Source of the DNA: Symbiodinium natans
Lineage: Eukaryota; Sar; Dinophyceae; Suessiales; Symbiodiniaceae
DNA: 64,000 nt
Direction: 5' to 3'
NCBI GenBank assembly: GCA_905221605.1
Contig: CAJNDS010002841.1
Location: 126,001 to 190,000 of the forward strand
Part shown: positions 51,311-61,425 of the stretch, piece by piece
Numbering within the stretch: position 1 is the first letter of the stretch
How the letters are laid out: the number at the start of each line of letters is the position of its first letter
Position numbers and translations under genes: made by a program
The notes under the pieces: generated by a model
Seen by the model: only the letters and a program-made list of their open reading frames with translations
What the model was told of the DNA's origin: nothing
The model's database searches: none

Positions 51311-51700
51311 CTGATTCTTCCTTCAGGGGGAGCTTCAAGGGCGCCTTTAAGGGGCCTTGAAGGAGGGCTTTTACTTCAAGGGGGGCAAGGGGGCTTCAAG
51401 GGAGCTTTAGGGGGGAGGCTTTAAGGGGGACCCTTTTCATTTCATTTTTGGTTGACCCTTCAAGCCTTCTTCAGATCTCTTAAAACCCCTTTGAATCTTT
51501 CATTTTTCAACGGTACTTCCACGTTGCGTTGAAAATCGATCAGTGTTCTTTTTGTTCCATTTTGGTCAACCCTTCAGCTCCCTTAGATCTCTTCAAGCTC
51601 CAAGTTCGGGCTTTTGAAGGGGGCTTGAAGGAAGGCTTACAGGGGGGCTTAAAGGGCGGCTTTAAAGGGGAAGGGCAAGGGCGACTCAACATTAACTTAT
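51311..51700. repeat. GGGGCTTCAAGGG-type repeats
   Basis: Irregular repeats of GGGGGCTTCAAGGG and GGGGCCTTGAAGG, the same words in the opposite orientation to the array at 53137-53490. No gene is present. Confidence 0.7.
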
Positions 51701-51724
51701 CTTGAAGATGAAAGGAAAGGATTT

Positions 51725-52420
51725 ATTCTGAATTCCACCCCTCGAATCTTGTTTTGTTTTTTGGATTTCGTTCTTTAAAACTAGGAGTGAGACAAAAGGA
51801 GAGAAGGGAATGCATTCTAAATGCCACCCCGCTCGAATCTTGTTTTATTTTTTGTACTTGTTTCTGGATTTCATTTTTCGAAACTAGAGAAGTAAAACTC
51901 TAACTAAACATTCATTTCCCTTCACGAAGAGAAAGAAGGGAATGTATTCCAAATTCCACCCCCTCGAATCTTATTATCTTTTTTGTATATGGTTTTGGAT
52001 TTCATTATTCGAAACCAAGAAGTAAGACTCTGAACATACATTTCCCTTTACGAAGAGAAAGAAGGGAATGTATTCTAAATTCCATCCTCCTTCGAATCTT
52101 GTTTTATTTTTTGTACTTGTTTTGGATTTCATTTTTTGAAACCAGAAGTGAGACTCTAAACATTCATTTCTTCCCTTTACGAAGAGAAAGAAGGGAATGT
52201 ATTTGAAATTCCACCCCCTCGAATCTTGTTTTCTTTTTGTACTTGTTTTTGGATTTCATTTTTCGAAGCCAGAGAAGTGAAACTCTAAACTAAACATTCA
52301 TTTCCCTTCACGAAGAGAAATAAGCGAATGTATTCTAAATTCCACCCCCCTCGAATCTTGTTTTGTTTTTTGGATTTCATTCTTCGAAACCAGAGAAGTG
52401 AGACTCTTTTAAAAGGGAGC
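51725..52420. repeat. Tandem array, about 130-bp units
   Basis: Units begin GGAATGTATTCTAAATTCCA and contain CTCGAATCTTGTTTT, GGATTTCATTTTTCGAA and ACGAAGAGAAAGAAGG. Clear starts are at 51807, 51939, 52065, 52194 and 52325, plus partial units at both ends. Composition is far richer in A and T than the host genes. No coding frame is conserved between units. Confidence 0.9.
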
Positions 52421-52497
52421 TTCGAGCAATTCCACCCCGCTCGCTTCTTCTCTTGTATTTTGTGTTCAAACTCGAGTTTCTAGGAGCAGAGAGTTCA

Positions 52498-52772
52498 TAG
52501 CAGTGACGTGGCGCGGGGCTAAGCCGAGAACCCCATGTTTTGTTTCAGAGATGATTCATATGCTTCCACGCAAGCTTGCCCGGCAGAAAAAAAGCGGGGG
52601 GGTTGGGGGGGGGCGCAGCCCCCCCCCATTTGCATAGCAGCGACGTGGCGCGGGGCTAAGCCGAGAACCCCATGTTTTGTTTTGTTTTGTTTTGGACATA
52701 TGCTTCCACGCGAGTTTGCCCGGCTGAAACAAGCGGGGGGGTTGGGGGGGGCGCAGCCCCCCCATTTGCAAA
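52498..52772. repeat. Two tandem units of about 137 bp with G/C hairpins
   Basis: Both units carry GACGTGGCGCGGGGCTAAGC, GAGAACCCCATGTTTTG, ATATGCTTCCACGC and then a run of G, GCGCAG and a run of C. GGGGGGGCGCAGCCCCCCC can fold into a near-perfect hairpin with a four-base loop (about 52603-52627 and 52744-52763). Confidence 0.85.
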
Positions 52773-52784
52773 CACGATGCTCGC

Positions 52785-53075
52785 ATTAGGCCTTCTAAAC
52801 TGCTGCACGGAAGGCCCAGCAAGTATTAAGCCTCTTGAACGTCTTAAACTGCTGCCCGAACCCTCCACAGAAGGCCCAGCTGCCTAAACGTCGCTTAGGC
52901 CTCTTAAACTGCTCCCTGAAACCCCTGCGAAGCAGGCTTAGTTATTAGGCCTCTTAAACTGCTCCCTGGAACCTCGCGAAGAAGGCCCCGTTATTAGGCC
53001 TGTTAAACTGCTCCCTGAAACCTCTGCGAAGCAAGCCCAGTTATTAGGCCTCTTAAACTGCTCCCTGTACGGGTT
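52785..53075. repeat. Tandem array of about 60-bp units
   Basis: Five or six copies of AGGCCTCTTAAACTGCTCCC followed by TGAAACCTCTGCGAAG and CAGGCCCAGTTATT variants. No gene. Confidence 0.85.
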
Positions 53076-53136
53076 TCCGGGGGCGGTTTCAGAGGCCTAG
53101 TACCTGGGCCTTCTTCGCGACGTTTACGCCCGCGTC

Positions 53137-53490
53137 TCAAACCCCCCTTGCAAGCCCCCCTTGAAACCTCCCTTTGAAGCTTCCTTTAATCCCCCCTGAA
53201 GCCCCCCCTTGAAGCCCCCCCTTCAAGCCCCCCTTGAAGCCCCCCTTGAAGCCCCCCTTCAAGCCCCCCTTCAAGCCCCCCTTGAAGCCCCCCTTGAAGC
53301 CCCCCTTCAAGCCCCCCTTCAAGCCCCCCCCTTCAAGCCCCCCTTGAAGCCCCCCTTGAAGCCCCCCTTCAAGCCCCCTTCGCCCCCCTTCACCCCCCCC
53401 CTTCAAGCCCCCTTCAAGGGTCCGACCCTTCAGCCCCCCTTCAAGGGGGGCTTCAAGCCCCCCTTCAAGCCCCCCTTCGTACAAAGGGGG
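53137..53490. repeat. CCCCCCTTGAAG/CCCCCCTTCAAG minisatellite
   Basis: About 24 short units alternate between the two words. It is open on both strands (Pro/Lys/Leu or Gly/Lys/Leu repeats), which reflects the 12-13 base period and not a real gene. Confidence 0.9.
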
Positions 53491-53570
53491 TGGGCCCAGC
53501 CCCGCAAGTCTCGAGAAGCCCGGCATTTCTGTCCGGCCTTTGCGACACCCATTGAAGGACTAATAGGCAG

Positions 53571-53783
53571 TTGGCTGCAATTGTGGGCACCTGCGCTTAT
53601 GGACTCGGAGCAAATCGCTCCGTCTTCATTACGGAAGCTCCTGGCAGTGGAAAAACGCGCTTATGCGCCTTCATGGAAGTTTGGTCGCAGGCTCAACCGG
53701 GTCTTAACCAGCAAAATTACCCTTTGGTCTGCGGGCCTGACCAGCAAACTCACCCTTTGCACTGCCGGAAATTGGTAGCCTAG
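53571..53783 (+). pseudogene. Fragment with a P-loop-like motif next to the insertion
   Basis: An open stretch reads ANRSVFITEAPGSGKTRLCA and then FMEVWSQAQPG. APGSGKT resembles the Walker A loop of helicases or AAA-type ATPases (usually GPPGxGKT), with Glu in place of the first Gly. The frame has stops upstream in the same reading and ends 360 bp before the LTR element. I take it as a decayed gene piece. A second open piece at about 53914-54144 (KDWSKTPGRKAATVYLRKEA) runs into the insertion point. Confidence 0.35.
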
Positions 53784-54139
53784 CATATCTATAAGTCGCT
53801 CCAACGCGGCAACCACATGTCTTGCTTCTCTTCCATTTATCCCGCCAACAAAACGTGGTGCGGAGGGCGAAGGCTTTGACAGCTTGCACCCTTAGGGCAA
53901 GGCTTTCATTCCAGTGCCGCCTGACACCAAAGATTGGTCTAAGACTCCAGGGCGAAAAGCAGCAACGGTGTACCTGCGTAAAGAAGCCGCGCAGGCAAAG
54001 ATCGCCAGCTGCCCCCTTCGGAGTAGGTCTACTGCACCACTTTGGGCTGGACACGAACTGGCCCGCAGCAGCAGCTTAAAGCGGCACGCGTCAGCAAAGC
54101 GGTTCGCCATAAAACAAGTCAGGCTCCAGCAGGATCGCG

Positions 54140-54144
54140 ATGCG
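54140..54144 (+). repeat. Target-site duplication, left (ATGCG)
   Basis: ATGCG stands directly before the 5' LTR and again directly after the 3' LTR (63113-63117). Five base pairs is the usual duplication length for Ty1/copia integrases. Confidence 0.85.
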
Positions 54145-54513
54145 TGTAGATAGTCAACGTTTTGTGGGCTCTTGGAAGTGTGTAGTGTAGAGGTCAGCTC
54201 TGTTTTCCTGCGTTGCACGGTTTTAGAGTGTTTTGCATCTGTTTGGAGCTGTGCAAGCACCTTGAGTGGCATTTGAGTTGTGTGAGCTGTCTGCGACGAT
54301 GCAGCTTCAGTTTTGGAGAGTGTTTAAACCTAGGAAGCCCCACATGCAAACGCATGTTGTTTGGCTCAAGACCGGAGTCGTGTTTCAGTGCGAGAAGGCT
54401 GAAAGAAGTGTTTGGAGTGCCTGTGAGCTGTGTGACTGTGTAGGGTTACTTGCACTTGGTACTTTGGAACACGAGTGAGTTGCTCGTCTTGTGCGTGACT
54501 TTGGTCTTTTACG
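54145..54513 (+). repeat. 5' LTR
   Basis: The LTR begins TGTAGATAGTCAACG and ends TTTTACG, 369 bp. Compared with the 3' LTR it lacks about 11 bp (CAGTTTGAGTA region) near the start and about 13 bp (AGCCCAGTGTTTG region) in the middle, and differs at a handful of single bases. TTTGGCTCAAG lies at 54360-54370. Confidence 0.9.
54360..54370 (+). promoter_or_regulatory. Spliced-leader-like motif in the 5' LTR
   Basis: TTTGGCTCAAG is identical to the last 11 bases of the dinoflagellate spliced leader. It recurs in the 3' LTR (62959-62969) and on the minus strand in the LTR of the truncated element (50633-50643). I found it nowhere else in the window. Confidence 0.6.
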
Positions 54514-54525
54514 TGGTAGCGGAGC
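54514..54525 (+). other. Primer-binding site
   Basis: TGGTAGCGGAGC directly follows the 5' LTR. It is complementary to a tRNA 3' end GCTCCGCTACCA, consistent with initiator methionine tRNA, the usual primer of copia elements. Confidence 0.85.
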
Positions 54526-54607
54526 GTGGAAACTCCGTTGCTGAGAAAAGGAGCCCAATACGCAACAAGTGAAAGTTGGCAAGTGCGTGGCGTGAGAGTC
54601 TGTGACC

Positions 54608-56175
54608 ATGGTTGAGCGTGGACCAGCGTGGACATCCGTCGTACTACAACATCGGGGAAGAAGGACCTGATGGAATGGTGCGGAGAAGTCGAAGACAGTC
54701 CCAGGAGCCTCCCTACAGTAGACCAGACAGACCGCGTGCGTTGCCAGTCTTGCCGTTGGTCGGTAGGAACGTTGCTTTCAGTCCTATGTCGAACCTGTCG
54801 GCACAGGGAACAGCTGGAGCAAGCCCTGTGGTGCCACAGGGAAGCGTTGGAAGTGCATCGCCGGGAGTTCACACGCCGTTGCAGCCACCCCTAGCGACCC
54901 CACCAGGTCTGGGAGGAGCGCAACCGCAACTCGACGCTGCAGCAGTGCAAGCAGCTCTTGAGTCTCACGTTTTGGTGCAGACAGTACAGCAACAGCAGCA
55001 GCACATGCAGCAGCAACAGCAGCAGATATCTCAGATGATGTCTCTGGTGGAGACGATGTTGTCGAACCAAGGCAACGGTGGAGGCAACACCAGTCGGGAG
55101 AGAGCCAACGTGAGCATCAGCAGCTTGAGCAGCAGTGCCGACCATGCGATGGAAGTTGACGATGGAGCGCCCATCAGGAATCCAAAGGCGGAGAGTTACG
55201 TACCGAAACTTCCCATGCTAGATGGTTCACGCATGTCGAAAGGCAGGCGTTCGGAAATCGAAGCGTGGGTTGAGTACTTGGAAGTTTTCCTGCCTTGGAT
55301 TGCCTTGTTTGATGACCGCGTCCCATCGGAAGTCCAGCAATGCATTGCGAAAGAAAAACAAATCCAGAACAAGGACTTGAGCAAAGGTGAGAGCGTGCGA
55401 AGTACGAGAGTGTTTCTGTACCTGCGTCAGTCCTTTGCGAATTTCCCACGTGGTCTGGATATCCTGAAGCAAGTTGAGCGTGAGCAGTTGGGTGCGCCAG
55501 CAGGGTACGAGGCTTTGCGGCGTCTCATCAGGACTTGTCAGTTTGCTCCAGGATTGAAGCCTCCTCACTGCGAGGAGAGATCCTCAGGTACCAACCACCC
55601 AAAGTCACCAAAGATCGTCCTTTGGATGCCTAGGTGGAGCTTGCCAAGTATAGTCGCCTGGTGTCGTCGTTCCCTGACCTTGCGTTGTCGGAAGCAGACA
55701 AGAGCAAAATTTGTCCTTAAGGGCCTTGACGTCGAAGTGATAAGGTACATCCTGTTGCATGCAAAGATAGATTCCATGGGAGAGCTTGAGCGTGCGATCA
55801 AGTTTTACGATTCCAACGTGAAGTGAAGATCCTGACGTTTGCTGAAAAGGGAAAGGGAGATCATGCCAACCCGCTTCAATTCCCCGAGGGAGACGGAAAG
55901 GGAGGGCAAGACGGAAAGAAAGGCAAGAAAGGGGACGGAAAAGGGGGTAAAGGTGGAAAGGCAAATGAGCGTGATGGAGGAAAGGATGGAAAGAAAGGAA
56001 ATGAACGAAGAAAGACGGAAAAGGGAAAGAAAGTGATAAAGCAAGTGCAACTCAGAACGACGCCAAGAAAGAAGAGCTGAAGAAGGCAAGGAAGTGTTTT
56101 ACTTGCCACCAGACCGGACATTATGCGAAAGATTGCCCTCAGAAGCCTTCCAATCAGGGAGGCACAAAGCCGAAT
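54608..56175 (+). pseudogene. Copia gag (frameshifted)
   Basis: The ATG at 54608 is four bases out of frame with the main gag frame (open from 54612 to 55826), so the start region already has an indel. The main frame shows a Gln-rich coiled coil (VQTVQQQQQHMQQQQQQISQ) and the gag core (GRRSEIEAWVEYLEVFLPWI; LPWIALFDDRVPSEVQQCIA), similar in plan to the truncated element's gag. A tandem GTGAA duplication (55818-55827) then shifts the frame into a Lys/Gly-rich linker, and a further shift near 56030 leads to the zinc knuckle CFTCHQTGHYAKDC at 56095-56136. Gag would form the particle and bind RNA. Confidence 0.8.
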
Positions 56176-57005
56176 GTGGCAGGAGCTTTGCTAGAGCCAC
56201 AGGTCATTGCGGCGGCCGTGTTTGCGATGGACGCTGACGACTCGGAAGATGGTCATTCGGAGTGTTCGCTTGAATTGAGTGACCAAGAATGGGAAAGTTT
56301 TGTGCGGGACGTGCGTGTTGGAGAAGTTGAGCGTGATTTTGATGTTGACGAACATGATTTTGCGCATGGAACCTCAGAAACCGCATGTTGTGAGCATGAA
56401 CTTGAGCGTGAGTTGTTGGACGCAAGCATGGCGTGCATGAGCAGCAGCAAGAACAGTAGTTCCGCAGATGTCGTCGGTCAGCTTGAGCGTGAAGGCGTTG
56501 GAAGTTGCAGTATCTTGGAGAGCAAGGACAGTAGTTCCACAGATGTCGTCGGTCAGCTTGAGCGTGAAGGCGTTGAGAGCATAGGAGTAGCAACACATCA
56601 TGCCCTCATGTGTCAGGAGCGAGTGTGCATTTGCTTGCAGAGAGTCTGGTGCGAGACGGTCATGTTCAAGTGGTGGAAGAACTTAGTGCAGAAGGCCCAG
56701 GCTGTGTCACTGCTACTGGAGCTCCCATAGAAGTTCGTCGAAAGGTTCGTGTACGAGCGATGTTTTTCTTGGAGCCTTCGAAAGCAACTCGTGAAGAGGT
56801 AGCATGTGTAGAGTTTGTGGCCCTCTTGGCGCCGGTACAGTTCTCCCTGTTGAGTCTTGGATTGTTGTCACAGAAAGGGTGGAACGTAAATTTTAAACCC
56901 GGTGAGGCCAAGGTTCGCAACGGTAGGTACCAGTTTCGGACGCACTGGCAGCAGAATTGCTGTTGGCTTGAGATTCGGAGCACAGGCTCTTTGTCTTTTG
57001 TCTGA
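56176..57005 (+). pseudogene. Copia linker and protease region (frameshifted)
   Basis: The frame after the zinc knuckle (to 56730) is acidic and contains a duplicated 75-bp stretch (56453-56580) encoding SSSxDVVGQLEREGV twice. The protease core follows in another frame from about 56607 (SGASVHLLAESLVRDG, then ECCVEF-like and LLSLGLLSQKGWNVNF further on). The active-site Asp before Ser-Gly-Ala is missing where the frame shifts, so the protease is probably inactive. Confidence 0.65.
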
Positions 57006-57007
57006 GA

Positions 57008-60000
57008 GTGTTAGGGTTGTCGTTGATAAGAGCTCAGAATCTCAGAGTTCGTCAATGCAGTGTTTTGCCCCGCAGTGTTCGAGCAGCAAGGGTTCGCCAA
57101 CAGGCCCAGTGTTTCCCCCACAACATCCTTCTTCGTCATTGCGAGATGGAGAGGCGAGTGAAAGGCTTCGAGTCCTCCAGCTCCGAGGGACGCGAAGAAA
57201 GGAAGAGGGTGCGGCAGAATCGAAAGGAGAAGCCGGTGGAGGAGGAGTCGATGGAAGTGGTGGGATCGAAGACCCACTTCACGGTGTTCCCGGTGGAGAC
57301 CCCCGAGACAGCAGTGCCCACCGAGACCGCAGTGCCCATCGAGACCACAGTGCCCACCGAGACCGCAGTGCCCATCGAGACCACAGTGCCCGTCAAGACC
57401 ACAGTCCGTCGAGAAAGACCAAGGCCGATCTCCGACGCCAGAGACAAAGAAGAAGCCGAGGACGGAAGTGGTTTTGGTGCCCGCGGCCAGCAGTACCCAA
57501 GCAATGGAAGTGGACGAGGGAAAGACGGAGGAGCAGATGAGCGTCAGGCTCACCCCGGCGGCCGAGAACCCCAGCCGAAGTTCAAAGGCGGAGGCAGTGC
57601 GAGTGCGTCGCCTGCTGAAGTATCGTGGAGGGGCAAGCGCGGCCAGCGCCAGCAGTGGGCCGAAGACCAAGGCAATGCCCAAGAAAAAGACGGTGATCCG
57701 CACCAAGGCGATGCCCAAGAACAAAACGACGGTCCGCACCAAGGCCATGCCGAAGCCCCCGACGCACCATACCCAGACCGTCCAGACAGAGATCCCGCTG
57801 AGCAGAGAGGAAGTGAGGAGCCTCCCCATACTCACGTTGAGGGACCACCTGGACCACCACCACTACGCCGTCATGATCGCGAACTTGATGAAGCCCATGG
57901 CGGTCGACCAGAAGGAGTTCCGGATCGAGAACAGCGCCGTGATGATCACCAAGGATCGGGTGACGGTGACAAGTACGTCAAGACCACCGCCGACGCCACC
58001 GAAGGTGCCCCCCCCGTTGGAGGCGGGCACGGTCTACGTTACCCAGGGAGATCAACAACGGGGAAGAGCGTCACGTTTACCAGCACCGCCAGCACCTCCA
58101 ACACCAGCCCCGGGAAGCAAAGGCACGACGACAGCTCCGATGCCTCCTCAGGAGCCGGAGACACCACGTTCTTCTGCGTCTTCCTGGAGCGTGGTAACGA
58201 ACAAGTGACAGAGTCGCAGCGGTCAAAGCAGAAACATGTGCGTGCGGAACTTGGGTTGGCAGGAGTTGAGCGTGAGTTGGTTGTTGGAGTTGAGGGAGAG
58301 GGAGAGCGAGTTGAGCGTGGTTCTTTAGGTGAAGTTGAGCGTGAAGCATTAGGAGAAGTAGGAGCTTGGTGGCTTGCTGGCGACTCCGAAGTGTTGTCTG
58401 AGCTTGACTGGAAGAATGCACGGAATGAACATGTCTTGCGTTCTCATGTTCCCTACAACTCGTCTTGTGAGGAGTGCCGTCGTGCTCGCTCGCTACAACC
58501 AGCTCGGAAGCGGGACCCAGCAGAGGCACCGAGAAGGGAAGTGCAGGCAGACAAGATGTTTGTGCGTGGAGCATGGTATGTTGTGCTTGTGCTTGTGTCG
58601 TGCTTTTGCTTGGGCGTGATACCTTGGAATCCTGGAACCGACAGCATGCGTGTGAGTGCAGTCAAGTGGTTTCGGTCTGTTGGCATGTTTGGGTCGGAGC
58701 CTGTGGTAATCAGTTTGCGTTCAGATGGTGAACCAGCCTTGATTTCTTTCTTGCAGGACTGCGCAAAGGAGCTTCCCGCGGCATCGATCGAGAAAGTGCC
58801 AGTGGATCGGCACGCTCCATCTGCAGAACGAGGCATTAGGACCGTGAGAGAGCTTGCGAATGTGCAGTTGGTACAGTTGGAGAAGGCAGGTTTGAGCGTG
58901 TGTGGACCAGCAATGCCCTATCTGTTGTCCCATGTTGCTACAGCACACAATAGGTATTCGCTAGAAGACGGCAGCGGCTTGACGCCAGAACAAACATTTA
59001 GACAGAAGGCCATCACCCCACATCCGATGTATGTGTTTGGCGCTACCGTCTTGGCTGTGCCGCCACCATCGTTGCGGAACCGAGTGACCGGAAGAATGGT
59101 GAAGGGAGCGTATCTTGGACCTGAAGTCGGATCAGGGTCGCATTGGGTGCGCATTCAGACCAACGACGGCCAGCTCAGAGTGATGAGATCGCCAAAGTTT
59201 CACATGGTGGTCCCAATGAGATTTGAGATGGTTCTAGTAAAGGGGGTGTTGAAGATACTTCCTGGAAGGCCCCGACCACCTCAAGAAGAAGCACTACCTG
59301 TAGATCAACTCAAGCACCTCCCACTGCCAGACACCAACCTACGTGGACCCACGCCTGAATGGATTGAGAAGTGTGGACCCACGCCAAAATGCAGAGCATG
59401 CCGAGCGAGATTGCCAAAGGGGGTGATCGAGAGCACCCTGCGACACACTGAAAGGTGCAGAGCTAGGTATGCGAAGTTTGTGCGTGAACAGTTTGATTCT
59501 GGAACATATGTGTTGACAGATGAGGCCGCGCAGCATGATGATGGCGCAGGCGTTGGTGACATTGAGTTTGGTGAAGACGTTGAGCGTGAGGTTGAGCGTG
59601 ATACTGTTGAACATGGCGACCTAGTTGAGCGTGCGTTGGCCGGTGAGGATGTGCCAGAGTTGGAGCTGCCCGGAGATGTGTCCGGAGGAGGTCTGTCAGA
59701 AGCAGAACCCGACTACGAACCCGGGGAAGCTGCGGAGGACACGGAAGAGAGACCTCTGGAGGACTACGTGGTGGCCGAAGAAGACTTGATGGCTCCGCTT
59801 GAGCATGCCCCTGAGGATGCAATGATGGAAATCGCGAGCCGAGTTGGGGAACGCGAGGCAGTGTTCGCTGCTACGTCACCTGGTGGCGAAGAAGTCGTCA
59901 CTTTGGGAGGAGGACAGGTGAGAGTCTCCAAGCCGTCTGGGTCACGAGACGACGTGACGGAAGTGTCGCTTGACTTAGAGGAGACATACGCCGGAATGCT

Positions 60001-60796
60001 TCGCGAGTTGGCAGCTCTGGAATCACTGTCCGTTGGTGATCTGATCTCCGAGAGTGAACTGCCGCCAAAGAAGAGAGTCATCTCTACACGTTGGGTGGTG
60101 GCAGACAAACGCGAGCGAGTAGATGGAAAGGAGAAACGTCTGGTACGCTGCAGAGTGGTGGCAAGAGACTTTGCCGCAGGCCTCTCCGCGGCACAACTTG
60201 GGTTAAGTTCCCCCACGGCAAGCGCGGAGGCCCTGAAGATCTTCTTGGCCTACGCTGGAGCCGTAGGAAACAACATCCTTGGCCTAGACGTATCAACTGC
60301 ATTTTTGTTCGCGGAGTTGATCGGAGAAGAGATTATAATCATGCTACCAGATGGTTGCAGAGGATTGAATGGCGAGCGCCTGTTCATGAGACTGAGGAAA
60401 GCCCTTTATGGGTTGAGATCGGCCTCATTGCACTGGACTCGTCATCTGTCACGCCTACTCAAGAAAATGTTCAACATGACCCCGTGTGAAACGGAGGCAT
60501 GCCTCTTCGCAGGCACATACAAGCAGCACAAAGTACTCATCCTGGCCTACGTCCACGATATCCTGATCACCTGCAGCTCGGATCAGGTGATGCACGAGAT
60601 GATAGAACGCCTGCGAGGTGAGCTGAAGCTGAAAGTGACTGCGGAGTTGGACAAGGACAAGAAGATCGTCTTCCTAGGGCGAAACATAGTGAGGACCGAG
60701 GTGGGAGGCGATATCCATTTTGGGATGGCAGCTGGAGAACGCAAAGCCGCAACCCACTCCACCCAGTCTCCGAGACCTGTTCGACAAGGCGATTGA
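57008..60796 (+). pseudogene. Copia integrase and reverse transcriptase region
   Basis: The frame is open for 1262 codons, but part of it (about 57410-58200) reads out of register. The overlapping frame there is the more protein-like one (EVVLVPAASSTQAMEVDEGK; HHHYAVMIANLMKPMAVDQK). True domains in the main frame are an HHCC-like zinc finger (NEHVLRSHVPYNSSCEEC), the integrase core with Asp in VQAD, RSDGEPAL (Asp at 58724) and APSAERGI (Glu at 58826, 33 residues later), and the reverse transcriptase (STRWVVADKRERVDGKEKRL; LDVSTAFLFAEL; KALYGLRSASLHW). The catalytic box reads YVHD (60548-60559) in place of YVDD, which should abolish polymerase activity. The frame breaks near 60730, before the RNase H connection. 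Confidence 0.8.
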
Positions 60797-61425
60797 CGAT
60801 CCCACTGAGCAAGCACCACTGAGTCCAGAAGCAGCAAGCAGATACCGGCGAGCTCTTGGGAAGTTGGCATGGTTGGCAACAACAAGGGCCGATATGCCGT
60901 ACTGGGTGAGCATGCTGTCGCGCGGACAGGCAAGCCCGTTACAGGTGCACGAAAAGGCCATGCGTGCAACGCTGAGATACTTGAAGACCGTCGCCGGGTA
61001 CTACCAGTTACTACCAGTTGTTTCCCCGACAGTCGAAGGACGAGTTGCGGCTTTGTGCGTTTGTTGATGCGTCTTGGGGATCGGAGCGGTCCGTTTCGCG
61101 CCGGTCGATATCCGGCGGATGCGTCATGTTGGGCAGAGCGTGCATAAAGAGCTGGAGCAGGCTCCAACAGGCTGTGGCCTTGTCTTCCGCCGAGAGTGAA
61201 TTGTACGCTTTGGTCGAGGGATCGAAGGAAGCACTTGGAGTAAGATGCGCTATAGGACACATCCTCGACAACCTTGTAAGTTTGAAACCCCAGATCTTTT
61301 GTGATTCCGAGGCTGCGGTAAACATAAGCAAGATGGATGGGCTCAGGAAGCTCAGGCACATGGAGCTCCGTTCATGCTTTGTGCAGTCTGAAGTGCAAAT
61401 GGGAAATATCTTGGTGGTTTGAACA
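60730..61425 (+). pseudogene. Copia RNase H region (frameshifted)
   Basis: The connection segment (YRRALGKLAWLATTRADMPY, WVSMLSRGQASPLQVHEKAM) is read in one frame to about 61000. There a 10-base tandem duplication TACTACCAGT shifts the frame. The next frame (61018-61422) carries RNase H motifs: FVDASWGS, LSSAESELYALVEGSK, FCDSEAAVNIS and LRHMELRS. A last shift near 61400 leads into the 3' frame with FEHNPADLHTKNL, the usual end of copia RNase H. Confidence 0.75.

Noticed and set aside
53137-53526. Collagen-like or Gly/Lys-repeat protein
   Set aside because: It is open on both strands because the DNA is a 12-13 base minisatellite. There is no unique sequence, start context or homologue.
57468-58208. 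Independent Pro/Lys-rich gene inside the retroelement
   Set aside because: It is the in-register part of the retroelement polyprotein between protease and integrase, displaced by frameshifts.
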